Shown: positions 16,435 through 26,646, counted from the first letter of the stretch. The stretch: DNA of 64,000 nt from Nitrospira sp. (GCA_030123605.1 CP126123.1:3266001-3330000); one strand, 5' to 3'. The notes: generated by a model from the sequence alone, not told the origin. Numbers and translations: made by a program.

Positions 16435-16651
16435 AGAGCATACAGCGTCGGTGTCTGGTTCCTGTCGGGAGTCATCAACATATGCCGCCTGCTGAATATA
16501 TTGTATCCCCTCTGAACGTCAAGGTGTTGTTCTGGAACGGTTTGCATATTGCAGCGCACTGTACGCGTGATGCATTGCCGGACGATGTGAAGGTCCCTTT
16601 GGAACGCCGAGAGACCACCGATCGACAAGCGGTACTCAGAAGACCGGAGAA

Positions 16652-16984
16652 TTATTTCAAGAGATGATCTGAGATCAATGAGGCCAGTTCGGCCGGTTCG
16701 ACCACGCCTTCGCGGGTCAGGAGCAGCTTGCCCTGTGAGAAAAAGTGCGTAGTGGGGTAGGTTTCGAATGTGTGGGCTTTCTTGATCTCACGGCATCGGC
16801 CTGGGACATGCATCTTGGCCTTGCCGATCTTGATGGTCGGGAACTTGGCGGCGGTTTCTTCGAGGATCGGATCATACTGTTTGCAGGGCTCACAGGTTGC
16901 CAGGCCATAGGCCACGACGGCCCCGTCGCTGTGGGTGAACTCGTTGTAATTATCGTCCCGAACGTCTTGAACCGTGCCGCTCAT
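16652..16984 (-). CDS. Thioredoxin-family protein (CEPC)
   Basis: 110 aa, a single thioredoxin fold without signal peptide. The active site is CEPC (ATCEPCKQYDP, about residues 31-34) instead of CGPC, with cis-Pro in YPTTHFF. It also carries an internal MHVPGRCREIKK segment with one further Cys. It is 79 bases downstream of the peroxiredoxin gene on the same strand and could act as its reductant, which is inference. Confidence 0.8.
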   Translation of the reverse strand: MSGTVQDVRDDNYNEFTHSDGAVVAYGLATCEPCKQYDPILEETAAKFPTIKIGKAKMHVPGRCREIKKAHTFETYPTTHFFSQGKLLLTREGVVEPAELASLISDHLLK

Positions 16985-17063
16985 CGTGTGTCCTGAATAG
17001 CGAGTGAGGACTGAGGGCGGGCATCGGAGACAACCCGCAGCGCTCAGTCCTCAGTCCTGCCTC

Positions 17064-17534
17064 TTAGCTCAGTTTCGCCAGGGCTGCGAGGATCTCTTTA
17101 TCTTCCCGCGCCACCTTGATCTCCTGGACCTTCACATAGGCGATCTTGCCGTTCTTGTCCACGATCACCGTCGCGCGCTTTCCGCAGTTCAGCGGTTCGA
17201 AGTACAGCCCGTACTTCTTGACGACTTCACGGTTGAAGTCGGAGAGCAGGCGATGTTTGAGGTCCAGCGAGTCCGCCCAGGCCTTGTGTGAGAAGAAGCT
17301 GTCGCAGCTGATGCCGAACAATTCGGCGTTGGCCCCTTGAAACTTGGGAAAGTCGTCTGTCAGGCACTTGTTTTCACCTTGGCAGACCGGGCTCCAGTCG
17401 AGGGGATAGAACGCCAGCACGACATTCTTCTTCCCCTTATAGTCACTCAGCTTGACGTCTTTCTGGTCCTGATCCTTTAATGTGAAATCCGGCGCTGTAT
17501 CGCCGACCTTGATTTCTGCAGCCACATCACTCAT
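17064..17534 (-). CDS. Peroxiredoxin (AhpC/TSA, AhpE/BCP-like)
   Basis: 156 aa. The peroxidatic Cys is C51 in [15 protein letters not shown], with a second Cys at 57 that could resolve it. Other landmarks: [62 protein letters not shown] and [20 protein letters not shown] precedes the ATG. It likely detoxifies peroxides in the cytoplasm together with the downstream thioredoxin. The intergenic gap behind it holds a GAGGACTGAG inverted repeat (17006-17015/17043-17052). Confidence 0.9.
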   Translation of the reverse strand: MSDVAAEIKVGDTAPDFTLKDQDQKDVKLSDYKGKKNVVLAFYPLDWSPVCQGENKCLTDDFPKFQGANAELFGISCDSFFSHKAWADSLDLKHRLLSDFNREVVKKYGLYFEPLNCGKRATVIVDKNGKIAYVKVQEIKVAREDKEILAALAKLS

Positions 17535-17700
17535 TGCGATCCTCCTAGGTTAGACCCACACGACTTCGCAAAGCTCTTTTGTGGTATCACGCCTGGAAAA
17601 ACCTTGTCAACGGGACCAGAAGACCTACCAGGTTGCGGAAAAATTCATTTTGAGACCTGTATCCACCACAGATATGCGGTGTGAGGTGACGCTGAACAGT

Positions 17701-17943
17701 CTGGCAGGATGCGCAAACAGGCCGTCCAGCAAGGCCGCCGCGAGGTCCGCGACGCGAAGCATAATGAGCGTCACGTTTGCGGACGCCGGCGAGACGGTGA
17801 GCCGGCCGTGTCTTGGCGGCGAATCGTAGGCCGGTCTCACCCGCCCACCCACCGTCTGTGGGAACAGACATCTACCCAGGTCGTACGGTGAGCCTCTGAG
17901 CGATGCGAGAACGCCGCTGGCGGACTTTTTGCGCATCCTGCCA
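17701..17943. repeat. 243-bp inverted-repeat element (MITE/REP-like)
   Basis: The two ends are perfect inverted copies of CTGGCAGGATGCGCAAA (17701-17717 and 17927-17943), and imperfect pairing continues inward. The interior has no gene. This accounts for most of the 480-base gene-free stretch 17535-18012. From memory, similar CTGGCAGGATGC-type hairpins are abundant in Nitrospira genomes, which should be checked. It is probably a non-autonomous interspersed element. Confidence 0.65.
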
Positions 17944-18012
17944 GGGAAGTGGATGTGAGGATGCAACAAATTGATACATTGAAGTATTTCGCGGGTCATG
18001 AACTTGTACTGA

Positions 18013-18768
18013 TCAGGATGACTCAATGGTGATTTGTCGGAAAGCTACCATGTGACCGGCCGGTGCGGCAGTGCGATGTCTGGTGAAGCGAATCGTGTGC
18101 GCGAGGCTGAGCAAGTCCAAGGAAGTTCCGATTTTTTGATTGGTGCCTCCTTGCAAGACCCTGTCGGCTGCCGACATGAGGAGGGTGATGGTTTCGATTT
18201 CCGGAAGCCCTCGCGGCTGGATCACCTCCAATTCGTCCAACCCGAACTTGCTTAGCCCCAAGGTGTAAAACCAATCGGCGGTTGAATCATCTGTCTCATG
18301 GTGTTGGACCGAGACATGGTCGCGGACCTGAAAGACATCCAAGGGGCGATCGTTCCAATCGGAGGGGTTCAAGTACTCGTGGCAAGCGATGTCGAAGGCC
18401 GTGCCCTGCGTGATCAGAGCCAGGCCGCGAGCAAGCCGGGCGGCGACGAGCACCGTGTCTGCGATTGTGCCGGGTATGGCGGAGGCAGCCGAGACGGCAC
18501 TGAGCGTGCGATGATCCCAGGACAGGATGCGGTGCCACTCTGCGGCGTCGGTTTCCGGGAGGCTCATCAACAACCGCGCATGCCAGGGGCCGTGAGAGAG
18601 GCTCACGCTGCGGCCGGCATCAGAGCCACTGCAAGTGAGTGGTCCCCCATGGTTGAGGTCATACCAGCTCTTCAGTTCGTCGATGGACGGGGCTGAGTCA
18701 CGATAGCCGATGATATAGAGCGGCGGCTTCGCGGGCGCAGGTTTGGGGAGTTTTTTTCGAATCTTCAT
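18013..18768 (-). CDS. Hypothetical protein, possibly DUF4261-like
   Basis: 251 aa, soluble, with a basic Pro/Lys N-terminus. It has a compact alpha/beta look: ADTVLVAARLARGLALITQGTAFDI, VRDHVSVQHH and DWFYTLGLSKFGLDELEVIQP, the last resembling the TxGLxKFGxPELE stretch I associate with DUF4261-type proteins. No catalytic motif stands out. It lies 35 bases after the stop of typA on the same strand and may be cotranscribed. Confidence 0.6.
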   Translation of the reverse strand: MKIRKKLPKPAPAKPPLYIIGYRDSAPSIDELKSWYDLNHGGPLTCSGSDAGRSVSLSHGPWHARLLMSLPETDAAEWHRILSWDHRTLSAVSAASAIPGTIADTVLVAARLARGLALITQGTAFDIACHEYLNPSDWNDRPLDVFQVRDHVSVQHHETDDSTADWFYTLGLSKFGLDELEVIQPRGLPEIETITLLMSAADRVLQGGTNQKIGTSLDLLSLAHTIRFTRHRTAAPAGHMVAFRQITIESS

Positions 18769-18803
18769 GCGGGCCGCAGGCAGGGCCGTGAATGGTTGCG
18801 AGG

Positions 18804-20690
18804 TTACTTGGCACTTTTCTTCGCTTTCCGGCGGTCTTCCGGATTCAGGAGCCGTTTGCGAAGGCGGAGGTTCTTCGGCGTCACCTCGACCAGTTCGTCC
18901 TGGCCGATGTATTCCATGGCGAATTCCAGCGTCATTTCCCGCGGCGGCGTCAGGACCAACGCCTCATCCGAACCGGCTGCGCGCATGTTGCTCAATTGCT
19001 TCTGCTTGCACACATTCACGTCCAGGTCCTCGTCTCGGCTGTTCTGGCCGACGACCATTCCTTGGTAGACTTCGACTGCCGGGCCGATGAACAGTTCGCC
19101 CCGTTCCTGCGTCATGAAGAGCGCGTAAGCCGTGCTGGACCCGGCTTCGAAGGCCACCAGGGAGCCATGGGGCGCCACGAGGAGAGCCTTTTCGTCGGCC
19201 GGGGCATAGCCGGAAAACACGTGGTGCATGATGATGGTGCCGCGTGTCTTGGCCAGCAGGATGTTTTTCAAACCGATGATGCCGCGTGTCGGAATATGGT
19301 ACTCGATGTGCATTTCGCTTGCCGTGCCCTCGGCATGCACCAGCTTCATGTGCCGGAGTTCACCGCGTCGCTTTCCGATCTCCTCGATCACAGGACCCTG
19401 ATATTCCGAGGGGACCTGGATGGTCAGCTCTTCATAGGGCTCCGTGACCTGATCGCCCTCTCGGTGCAGAATCACCTCCGGTTGCGAGATCTGCAGTTCA
19501 TACCCCTCACGGCGCATCTGTTCGATGAGTACGCCGAGATGCAGTTCGCCGCGACCGGCCACCAGAAAGCGGTCGGCGCTGTCGGTTTCCTGCACGCGCA
19601 GCGATACGTTGGTTTCCAGTTCTTTGAACAACCGCTCACGGAGGTGGCGCGATGTGAGGTACTTTCCCTCGCGACCGGCGAAGGGGCTATTGTTCACGGA
19701 GAAGGTCATCTGTACGGTCGGTTCGTCGATCGTAACGCGCGGGAGGGCGATGGGATTCGTCGGATCAGCGATGGTGTCGCCGATGTTCACCTCTTCCAGG
19801 CCTGCGAGGGCCACGATTTCGCCTGCTTCGGCCTGCTCCACATCGGTACGCTCGAGCCCTGAAAACACCCCGAGATCGGAGATCTTGCCCGGCACTTGGC
19901 CCCCGTCCTTGGTGATGGTCACGACGTTTTGACGCCGAGCCAGGGAGCCCGATTGAATTTTTCCGATCCCCATCTTTCCTTTGTAGGAATCCTGGGCGAG
20001 GGCCAATACGAGCAGTTGGAGCGGGGCATCGGGATTCACGGCCGGAGCGGGGATTTTTTCAAGGATGGTCTCCAGCAGCGGCGAAATTTCGGTCCCTGGT
20101 TGCTTCAGGTCCAATGTGGCGGTGCCTTTGATCGCGGCAGTATACACGATCGGGAAATCCAGTTGCTCGTCGGTCGCGCCCAAATGCACGAAGAGATCGA
20201 AGGTACGGTTCACGACATCGTCGATGACGGCATCGGGCCGGTCGATCTTGTTGATGACCACGATGGCCTTGTGGCCGAGGGCCAGCGCTTTCCGCAGGAC
20301 GAACGTGGTCTGCGGCATTGGCCCTTCCTTGGCATCCACGAGAATCAGCACGCCGTCCACCATGCGGAGCGTGCGTTCCACTTCGCCGCCGAAATCGGCG
20401 TGCCCCGGCGTATCGACGATGTTGATCTTCACGCCCTTATAGGTAACGCTGGCGTTCTTGGCTCGGATCGTAATGCCGCGCTCGCGTTCCTGATCCATCG
20501 AGTCCATGATGCGCTCGCCCATGTCATCGATTTTGCGATGGACATGGGTTTGTCGCAGTAGGGCGTCGACGAGGGTCGTTTTCCCGTGGTCGACGTGCGC
20601 GATGATGGCGATGTTGCGAATGTCGGTCCGGCGCCCTTGCGGCGCGTGCAGACCGTGGGATGCCGTGGATGGGGTTGCTGAGGTGTTCAT
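18804..20690 (-). CDS. typA: Translational GTPase TypA/BipA
   Basis: 628 aa, slightly longer than typical through an N-terminal extension of about 24 residues. G motifs: [10 protein letters not shown] (G1), RGITI (G2), DTPGHADF (G3), NKIDRPDA (G4). The EF-G-like domains and the TypA-specific C-terminal domain follow ([42 protein letters not shown]-type end). It binds the ribosome under stress or low temperature and aids 50S assembly. A 26-base palindrome plus U8 lies just before its start. Confidence 0.96.
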   Translation of the reverse strand: MNTSATPSTASHGLHAPQGRRTDIRNIAIIAHVDHGKTTLVDALLRQTHVHRKIDDMGERIMDSMDQERERGITIRAKNASVTYKGVKINIVDTPGHADFGGEVERTLRMVDGVLILVDAKEGPMPQTTFVLRKALALGHKAIVVINKIDRPDAVIDDVVNRTFDLFVHLGATDEQLDFPIVYTAAIKGTATLDLKQPGTEISPLLETILEKIPAPAVNPDAPLQLLVLALAQDSYKGKMGIGKIQSGSLARRQNVVTITKDGGQVPGKISDLGVFSGLERTDVEQAEAGEIVALAGLEEVNIGDTIADPTNPIALPRVTIDEPTVQMTFSVNNSPFAGREGKYLTSRHLRERLFKELETNVSLRVQETDSADRFLVAGRGELHLGVLIEQMRREGYELQISQPEVILHREGDQVTEPYEELTIQVPSEYQGPVIEEIGKRRGELRHMKLVHAEGTASEMHIEYHIPTRGIIGLKNILLAKTRGTIIMHHVFSGYAPADEKALLVAPHGSLVAFEAGSSTAYALFMTQERGELFIGPAVEVYQGMVVGQNSRDEDLDVNVCKQKQLSNMRAAGSDEALVLTPPREMTLEFAMEYIGQDELVEVTPKNLRLRKRLLNPEDRRKAKKSAK

Positions 20691-20714
20691 AGTCTCCAGT
20701 GCCGTGAGAGTGCC

Positions 20715-20746
20715 AAAAAAAAGACGCCTTCATATGAAGGCGTCTT
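20715..20746 (-). terminator. Perfect 26-bp palindrome with U8 in the typA leader
   Basis: The arms GACGCCTTCAT/ATGAAGGCGTC extend by AA/TT to 26 bases (20721-20746). Read on the minus strand it is followed by eight Ts (20722-20715), a textbook intrinsic terminator. It ends about 24 bases before the typA ATG and begins at the predicted transcription start, so it may be an attenuator, a 5' stabilising hairpin, or the end of a very short RNA. Confidence 0.65.
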
Positions 20747-20755
20747 AACCGGTGG

Positions 20756-20785
20756 AGTATACTTGATTCGAGCGCATTCCTACAA
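20756..20785 (-). promoter_or_regulatory. Candidate sigma-70 promoter for typA
   Basis: The minus strand has TTGTAG, an 18-base spacer and TATACT (-10 at 20761-20756). Transcription would begin near 20748, directly in front of the palindromic hairpin. Confidence 0.4.
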
Positions 20786-20839
20786 GGTCACCTCGAATTC
20801 TCGTCACAGACCTCACCGGTCGATGATTCGGAACCTTGC

Positions 20840-20868
20840 TTGAGTTTATCGGATGTGCATTGTATGGT
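20840..20868 (+). promoter_or_regulatory. Candidate sigma-70 promoter for the PBP1A gene
   Basis: TTGAGT (20840-20845), a 17-base spacer and TATGGT (20863-20868), 48 bases before the start codon at 20917. Confidence 0.45.
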
Positions 20869-20916
20869 GTGTTCGTAGCGGGTTGACCCCATTCCTCGCA
20901 TTCACCCAACTTCTTC

Positions 20917-23310
20917 ATGTCCGAACTCGATCATTTACTCGATAAGCTGGAGAAGCCTCGTCGTCGCTGGCGCTGGTGGCGGGTCGTTCTGATCGGACTG
21001 TTGCTGGCCGTTGTGTTGGGTGGTGGTGGTGCGGCCGGCATTCTCTGGTACTTTTCCCAAGACCTTCCGTCGCTGGAACCCTTGCAGAACTATCAGCCGA
21101 GTCTGGTGACGCGGGTCTATTCCGATGATCGCCAAGTGATCGGGCAATTTTTCATCGAACGGCGCTTCCTTAAGCCCCTGCCGGAGATCCCCAAGAGCCT
21201 CACCCAGGCCGTGATCGCGACCGAAGATACCAGGTTTTTCGAACATCCGGGATTGGACATTGTCGGGATTCTCCGGGCGGCCTGGACCAATATCCGTCAT
21301 GGAGGCCGGAAGGTCGAGGGCGCGAGCACGATCACCCAGCAACTGGCGCGCTCCCTGTTTCTCTCGACAGAACGGACCTTCGATCGCAAACTCCGTGAAC
21401 TGATTCTGGCCTACAAGATGGAATTGGTGCTGACGAAGGAACAGATCCTGGAGATGTATTTGAACCAGATCTATTTCGGCCAGGGCGCCTACGGTGTGGC
21501 GGCAGCCGCTCAGACCTATTTCGGCAAGGAGCTACCCAAGTTGACGCTGGCCGAAGCGGCATTCCTCGCCGGTCTCCCCAAATCACCCAGCCACTATTCG
21601 CCGTTCAAAGCCTACGACCGGGCGAAGAAGCGGCAGGAACATGTGTTGGGACGAATGGAAGAGGCGGGGTTCATCGGTCGGGCCGAGCGCGAGCAGGCGG
21701 TCGCCGAAAAGTTGAACTTCCGTCGCCCGGGCAGTGAGCATCTGGGACCCTATTTCGTAGAATATATCCGCCAGCTGCTGGTGGCGAAATTCGGCGAAAC
21801 GATGGTGTACAAGGGCGGCCTGGAGGTGTTCACCACGCTGAACGCCGACATGCAGAAGGCGGCGGAAGCGTCGATCTTCAATGGTTTGCGGGAACTGGAC
21901 AAACGCCAGGGCTGGCGTGGACCGGTCCGTACCGTGGATCTCGCGACTTTGGAAGTGCCGGCGCCCGATCCCTCCGTGAAGTTGGCCGAGGGAGACATGA
22001 TGGAAGGGGTCGTGACAAAGATCGCCAAGGATCACGTGCTGGTTCAAATCGGAGGCAGCACAGGGCGGCTCGCGTTCGACGACATGGCTTGGGCGTCCAA
22101 ACGGTTGAAAGGCAAGGACCCCACCAAGGATGTCGTGCAGGTTAAGAATCTGAAGCAGCTCCTGGCACCTGGCGACGTCATCGAGGTGGGGGTCAAAAAG
22201 CTGGAGAAGGAGACCGTACACCTGCGGTTGGAGCAGACGCCGGTCGCGGAAGGGGCCCTCATCGCCATCGACCCCAAAACCGGAGCCATTCGTGCCATGG
22301 TCGGTGGGTATGATTTCACACGCAGTGAATACAATCGTACCGTGCTCGCCCGCCGCCAGCCTGGGTCGGCATTCAAGCCGATCATCTATGCGACTGCGAT
22401 GAATCAAGGCATGAGTCCTGCCACCGTCGTGTTGGATGCGCCGGTTGTCTACGAGCAGGAAGAGGAGGATAAGACCTGGAAACCTGAAAACTACGGCAAG
22501 CGGTTCCACGGCATCGTCAGCTTGCGGGAAGCCCTGATCCATTCCCACAACCTTGCCACAGTCCGGCTGCTGGACCGGGTGGGAATCAGGAACGTGATCG
22601 ATTTTGCGCGGACGGTCGGGATCGTGAGTCCGTTGGCGGCAGATCTTTCGCTGGCATTGGGCTCGTCCAGTGTGGGGCTGATGGAATTGGTGTCGGTCTA
22701 TGGCGTGTTTGCCAACCAGGGTCTGCGGGTCGAGCCCTATGCGGTGGCGAGCGTGCAGGACAGCGGCGGCCGCACGTTGGACCAAACGGCTATTCAGCCG
22801 CGGCAGGTGGTGTCACGCGAGACAGCCTACCTGATTACCAACATGATGGAAGATGTGGTGCAGCGGGGTACCGGTGTGGCGGCCAAAGCTGTCATCGACC
22901 GGCCCGTCGCAGGAAAAACCGGGACCACCAACGATTTTACCGATGCTTGGTTCATCGGCTCGACGCCGAACCTTGCAGCCGGGGCCTGGGTAGGATTCGA
23001 CGACCGGCGGCCTCTGGGAGAAACCGAATCGGGTGCGCACGCGGCTTTGCCGATCTGGATTGCGTTCATGAAAGAGGCGCTCAAACAACTGCCGGTGGTG
23101 CCTTTTGAAATTCCTGACGGGGTCATGTTCGTGAAAGTCGATCCCACGACCGCCCTCCTGACGGATCAGGATGAACAGCAGGGAACCGTCGAACTCTTTA
23201 CCAAGGGCACGGAACCGACCATGAGGGCCGGATCCAAGATCGACCCCACCGACTTTTATAAGCTTGATCAGATTCCTGAAAGCGCTTCATCGGCTCCAGT
23301 CGAACCCTAG
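20917..23310 (+). CDS. mrcA: Penicillin-binding protein 1A
   Basis: 797 aa class A PBP. A basic cytoplasmic tail is followed by one transmembrane helix (about 24-46). The GT51 domain has EDTRFFEHPGLD around residue 103 and GASTITQQLARSLFLS. An OB-like insert (about 330-430) follows, then the transpeptidase domain: SAFK (SxxK, about 485), SHNLA (SxN, about 542) and KTGTTN (about 666). It polymerises and cross-links peptidoglycan in the periplasm. It stands alone and is divergent from typA. Confidence 0.95.
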   Translation: MSELDHLLDKLEKPRRRWRWWRVVLIGLLLAVVLGGGGAAGILWYFSQDLPSLEPLQNYQPSLVTRVYSDDRQVIGQFFIERRFLKPLPEIPKSLTQAVIATEDTRFFEHPGLDIVGILRAAWTNIRHGGRKVEGASTITQQLARSLFLSTERTFDRKLRELILAYKMELVLTKEQILEMYLNQIYFGQGAYGVAAAAQTYFGKELPKLTLAEAAFLAGLPKSPSHYSPFKAYDRAKKRQEHVLGRMEEAGFIGRAEREQAVAEKLNFRRPGSEHLGPYFVEYIRQLLVAKFGETMVYKGGLEVFTTLNADMQKAAEASIFNGLRELDKRQGWRGPVRTVDLATLEVPAPDPSVKLAEGDMMEGVVTKIAKDHVLVQIGGSTGRLAFDDMAWASKRLKGKDPTKDVVQVKNLKQLLAPGDVIEVGVKKLEKETVHLRLEQTPVAEGALIAIDPKTGAIRAMVGGYDFTRSEYNRTVLARRQPGSAFKPIIYATAMNQGMSPATVVLDAPVVYEQEEEDKTWKPENYGKRFHGIVSLREALIHSHNLATVRLLDRVGIRNVIDFARTVGIVSPLAADLSLALGSSSVGLMELVSVYGVFANQGLRVEPYAVASVQDSGGRTLDQTAIQPRQVVSRETAYLITNMMEDVVQRGTGVAAKAVIDRPVAGKTGTTNDFTDAWFIGSTPNLAAGAWVGFDDRRPLGETESGAHAALPIWIAFMKEALKQLPVVPFEIPDGVMFVKVDPTTALLTDQDEQQGTVELFTKGTEPTMRAGSKIDPTDFYKLDQIPESASSAPVEP

Positions 23311-23365
23311 CAGGACAACGGACTGATTCATCTGCCTTACGTCGGGCTCTGACGGCATCACTCGA

Positions 23366-23578
23366 TCAGGATTGTGAATCCTGATACTCTTCGTGCCAGG
23401 CCATTTGGATGGATTCGAGGATTTTCTCGTTCGACTTTTTGGGGTCGTCTTTGAATTCCGGGAGGGCGACGATCCAGGAGTGCATGTCCGTGAACCGGAC
23501 GGCCAGGGGATCGGTGGTCGGATGGGTTTCAACCAAGCGGATCGCGATTTCTTCGACGTCGTTCCATTTCAAATCCAT
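23366..23578 (-). CDS. iscX: Fe-S assembly protein IscX
   Basis: 70 aa from the ATG at 23578, which has AGGAG 6 bases upstream; the frame to 23611 is just extension. The sequence follows IscX: LKWNDVEEIAIRLVETHP, DPLAVRFTDMHSWIVALPEF and EKILESIQMAWHEEY, an acidic winged-helix-like protein that binds IscS and iron. It is the last gene of the isc operon, 66 bases after hscA. Confidence 0.92.
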   Translation of the reverse strand: MDLKWNDVEEIAIRLVETHPTTDPLAVRFTDMHSWIVALPEFKDDPKKSNEKILESIQMAWHEEYQDSQS

Positions 23579-23644
23579 CCCCGGCTCCTTCTGGTATCTC
23601 GTCGTTCGCATCTCGTTGTCTGCGAGAGACGAACGAGGAACGCT

Positions 23645-25465
23645 TCACTCGATTTCGGAGAGTTTCTTGTTTTCCAGCGCTTCTTTCAAGGACGTGTCCA
23701 TCAAGAGTTCGGCAAAGTGATGCGTGACTTTTTCCACGTCTTGAATGCGGCTGCGGATGGCCTTGTGATCGTCGGTGAGCTTGGCACCGTCCAAGGTCGC
23801 CAGTGAAGACTTGATGGCGGTCAATTCGTCCGGCGCCAGCAAGTGCCCTCCCTGCGCAAGGGCTTTCTCCGTGGCCTTCAGGATGGCCTCGGCTTCATTG
23901 CGGGCCTCGATCAGCTGTCGGGCCTTGAAGTCTTGCGCGGCGAACTTGAACGATTCGCCGATCATCCGCTCCACTTCATCGTCCGAGAGTCCGTAGGAGG
24001 GTTTCACGGCTACGGACTGACTGACGCCTGTCCGGACATCCCGTGCAGAGACGTTCAAAATTCCGTTGGCATCGATCAGGAAGTTCACTTCGATCCGGGG
24101 AACGCCGGCCGGCAGCGGCGGCATCTTCAGTTGAAAGCGCGCTAGGCTGCGGTTGTCCTTCACCAATTCCCGTTCTCCCTGTAGAATGTGAATGTCCACC
24201 GAAGTTTGGCCGTCCACATAGGTCGTGAACATTTCTTTGGCGCTGGTCGGAATGGTGGTGTTGCGGCGGATCAGGGAACTCATGACTCCACCCATGGTCT
24301 CGATGCCGAGCGACAGGGGCGTCACGTCGAGGAGCAGCATGTCGGTCGTGCCGCCGGCGAGAATATCGGCCTGTACGGCGGCACCCAAGGCGACGACTTC
24401 ATCGGGATTCAAGTTGCAATGCGGAGGTTTTCCGAAGAGGGCTTCCACCAGCCGGCGAACCAGCGGCATTCTGGTCGCTCCGCCGACCAGCACCACTTCG
24501 TCGATGTCCGTGGGCGTGAGTCCCGCATCCTTCAGCGCCAGGCGGCAAGGGCCGAGGGAACGTTCGATGAGGGAAAGGGTCAACCCCTCCAATTGATCGC
24601 GCGTCAGCTCTCGCCGGTACCGGCCTTTCCCGTCGGGGAGGTCCAGTGCCACGCCGGTTTTCAGTTCATCCGACAGCCGAATCTTCGCCCGTTCTGCCTC
24701 TAGGCGGAGGCTCTGCATGGCATCGGCGTGCAGGTTGATGTCGATGCCGTATTGCTCGTGGATTTCCTTCAGGAGCACATCAACGACCGCCCGGTCCAAG
24801 TCGTCTCCGCCTAAGTGGGTATCGCCGTTCGTCGCCAGGACCTCAAAAATGCCATCCTTGAGCTTCAGGATGGAAATGTCGAAGGTGCCCCCACCCAAGT
24901 CATACACGGCGATCGTCCCTTGGGTCCGTTCCTGGAGGCCATAGGCCAAGGACGCAGCAGTCGGTTCATTGATGATCCGGAGCACTTCCAAGCCGGCGAT
25001 CATGCCGGCATCCTTCGTCGCCTGCCGCTGGCTATCGTTGAAATAGGCCGGGACCGTGATGACGGCTTTCGTGATACTTTCACCCAGGTACGCTTCCGCC
25101 CGCTGCTTGAGTTCCTTGAGGATCATAGCGGAGATCTGTGGGGGGGAATAGGTCTTATCGCCGATGCGGAGGCGGATCACCCCACCTTGTTCGAACAAGC
25201 CATAGGGGAAATAGGGTACTTCGCTCTGCACGTCGGCCAGGCCTTTTCCCATGAAACGTTTCACCGAGTAGATGGTCCGCTCCGGGTTTCGTACCAGGTG
25301 TTCCTTGGCGGCATCGCCCACGATCAGCCCGTTGTCGGTCATGGCGACGACGGATGGAACCATGGTGCGGCCGTTTCGCCCGGGAATGACGGTGGGGGTC
25401 TTCTCATCCATGTAGGCGATGAGAGAATTCGTGGTGCCGAGATCGATGCCGACGATACGAGTCAT
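23645..25465 (-). CDS. hscA: Fe-S assembly Hsp70 chaperone HscA
   Basis: 606 aa. Hsp70 ATPase domain: [52 protein letters not shown] and [12 protein letters not shown]. The substrate-binding domain begins after [13 protein letters not shown]. The length is that of HscA, and its place between hscB and iscX decides it over DnaK. It uses ATP to release the Fe-S cluster from IscU by binding the LPPVK loop, which is present in the IscU encoded here. Confidence 0.95.
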   Translation of the reverse strand: MTRIVGIDLGTTNSLIAYMDEKTPTVIPGRNGRTMVPSVVAMTDNGLIVGDAAKEHLVRNPERTIYSVKRFMGKGLADVQSEVPYFPYGLFEQGGVIRLRIGDKTYSPPQISAMILKELKQRAEAYLGESITKAVITVPAYFNDSQRQATKDAGMIAGLEVLRIINEPTAASLAYGLQERTQGTIAVYDLGGGTFDISILKLKDGIFEVLATNGDTHLGGDDLDRAVVDVLLKEIHEQYGIDINLHADAMQSLRLEAERAKIRLSDELKTGVALDLPDGKGRYRRELTRDQLEGLTLSLIERSLGPCRLALKDAGLTPTDIDEVVLVGGATRMPLVRRLVEALFGKPPHCNLNPDEVVALGAAVQADILAGGTTDMLLLDVTPLSLGIETMGGVMSSLIRRNTTIPTSAKEMFTTYVDGQTSVDIHILQGERELVKDNRSLARFQLKMPPLPAGVPRIEVNFLIDANGILNVSARDVRTGVSQSVAVKPSYGLSDDEVERMIGESFKFAAQDFKARQLIEARNEAEAILKATEKALAQGGHLLAPDELTAIKSSLATLDGAKLTDDHKAIRSRIQDVEKVTHHFAELLMDTSLKEALENKKLSEIE

Positions 25466-25473
25466 GGGTGCGG

Positions 25474-26184
25474 TTATCCAACGGTTGCGACGAGGTCGTT
25501 GACGATGTTACGGACATAGGTTCGGTTGGAGAGCAGCTCGCGCAACTCCTTCAGCACGGACTCTTTCTTCGCGCGAACCTGCTCGGTAGGTTCTGCTTGA
25601 CGTTGTAATCGGTCCCAGGTGTCGAAGAGTTCAAAGAGCCGAGATTCCATGTCTTTTTGGCGACGTTCGAGCACCTCGCGATCCGACTGGAGTTTGGCCT
25701 GCAGTTCCGCTGTTGGGTGACCGGCAGCCGCTCGAAACTCCTCGAGATCGTCTTGCAGGGACAGGATCTCTTCGAACAGGTCCGCCGGCGGAGAGTTCCG
25801 GATTTCTTTGGCCGAGCCGGCTTCCAAGCGCACAAGATACTCGGCCCGTTGAATGGGATCTTTGAGCGTCCGATAGGCCGTGTTGAGGAGGGCGGAATTG
25901 CCCAAGCTGATGGTGCGCTCCGTGTCGGTTTTGGTCTGATAAAAATCGGGATGGAACGAGCGGCTCATTTCATAGAACTTGTTTTCAAGGCCTGTCGCAT
26001 TGATGGTGAGGAGCCGTGGAAGCCCCAGACAGGTGAAATAGTCCAGTTCCTTGGAAAGCGGCTGAACCTTTACGCAACGGTCGCAAAAGTACTCGCCCGT
26101 CACCTCCGACTGGCAATGCCAGCACATGCTGCGTGCCATTTGGAGTTCGGTGCGAGAACCGGCGGCTTTGGGCGCATGATCCAT
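25474..26184 (-). CDS. hscB: J-domain co-chaperone HscB with N-terminal zinc ribbon
   Basis: 236 aa. Residues 21-37 hold two CxxC pairs (CWHC, CDRC), a zinc-finger extension known from eukaryotic and some bacterial HscB/HSC20. The J-domain follows (LDYFTCLGLPR; HPD at 78-80), then the C-terminal IscU-binding helices (ADLFEEILSLQDDLEEFRAA). It delivers IscU to HscA. An ATG at codon 16 (MARSM) is an alternative start. It lies 8 bases before hscA. Confidence 0.92.
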   Translation of the reverse strand: MDHAPKAAGSRTELQMARSMCWHCQSEVTGEYFCDRCVKVQPLSKELDYFTCLGLPRLLTINATGLENKFYEMSRSFHPDFYQTKTDTERTISLGNSALLNTAYRTLKDPIQRAEYLVRLEAGSAKEIRNSPPADLFEEILSLQDDLEEFRAAAGHPTAELQAKLQSDREVLERRQKDMESRLFELFDTWDRLQRQAEPTEQVRAKKESVLKELRELLSNRTYVRNIVNDLVATVG

Positions 26185-26257
26185 AAACGATCCTCTGACG
26201 GTTGGACAGTGTCATCCCTCGATGCCCGGTGCTGGGCAGGTCGATGGGGTCCGGCGG

Positions 26258-26614
26258 CTATGCGGAGAACGACTCCCCGCAGCCGCAGGTTTTATTCGCG
26301 TTGGGATTCACAAACTTGAACTGGCCGCCCATGAGGTCTTTCTGAAAATCCAACTGTGTCCCTTGCAGATAGATCGCGCTTTTGGCGTCGACGATGACCT
26401 TGATCCCTTCGATGTCGTAAACGGCGTCGTATTGGCCGATCTTTTCGTCGAAATTGATCGTGTAGCTGAGGCCGGAACATCCTCCGCCCTTGACACCGAG
26501 CCGAAGTCCTCCTTCCGTCAGACCCTGCACATTGATCAGCCGTTTGACTTCTTTCACGGCGGACTCGCTCATCGTGACGACGGGAGCGGATGCGGCAGTT
26601 TCGGGACTATCCAT
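26258..26614 (-). CDS. iscA: A-type Fe-S carrier (IscA/ErpA)
   Basis: 118 aa HesB-like protein with the three conserved Cys: GGGCSGLSY near residue 46 and TCGCGES at the C-terminus. The rest (SAVKEVKRLI; LGVKGGGC; FVNPNANKTCGCG) is standard. It accepts or transfers clusters downstream of IscU. Third structural gene of the isc operon. Confidence 0.93.
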   Translation of the reverse strand: MDSPETAASAPVVTMSESAVKEVKRLINVQGLTEGGLRLGVKGGGCSGLSYTINFDEKIGQYDAVYDIEGIKVIVDAKSAIYLQGTQLDFQKDLMGGQFKFVNPNANKTCGCGESFSA

Positions 26615-26646
26615 TGTTCTGACTCCTTTCTTGACCGACTGACCCG

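Noticed and set aside
17625..18026. Minus-strand frame of 133 codons overlapping the end of the 251-aa gene
   Set aside because: It lies over the long inverted-repeat element and has no family-like sequence.
18792..19862. Plus-strand frame of 356 codons
   Set aside because: Antisense to typA; composition is that of a shadow frame.
21583..22785. Minus-strand frame of 400 codons
   Set aside because: Antisense to the PBP1A transpeptidase region; the coding evidence on the plus strand is decisive.
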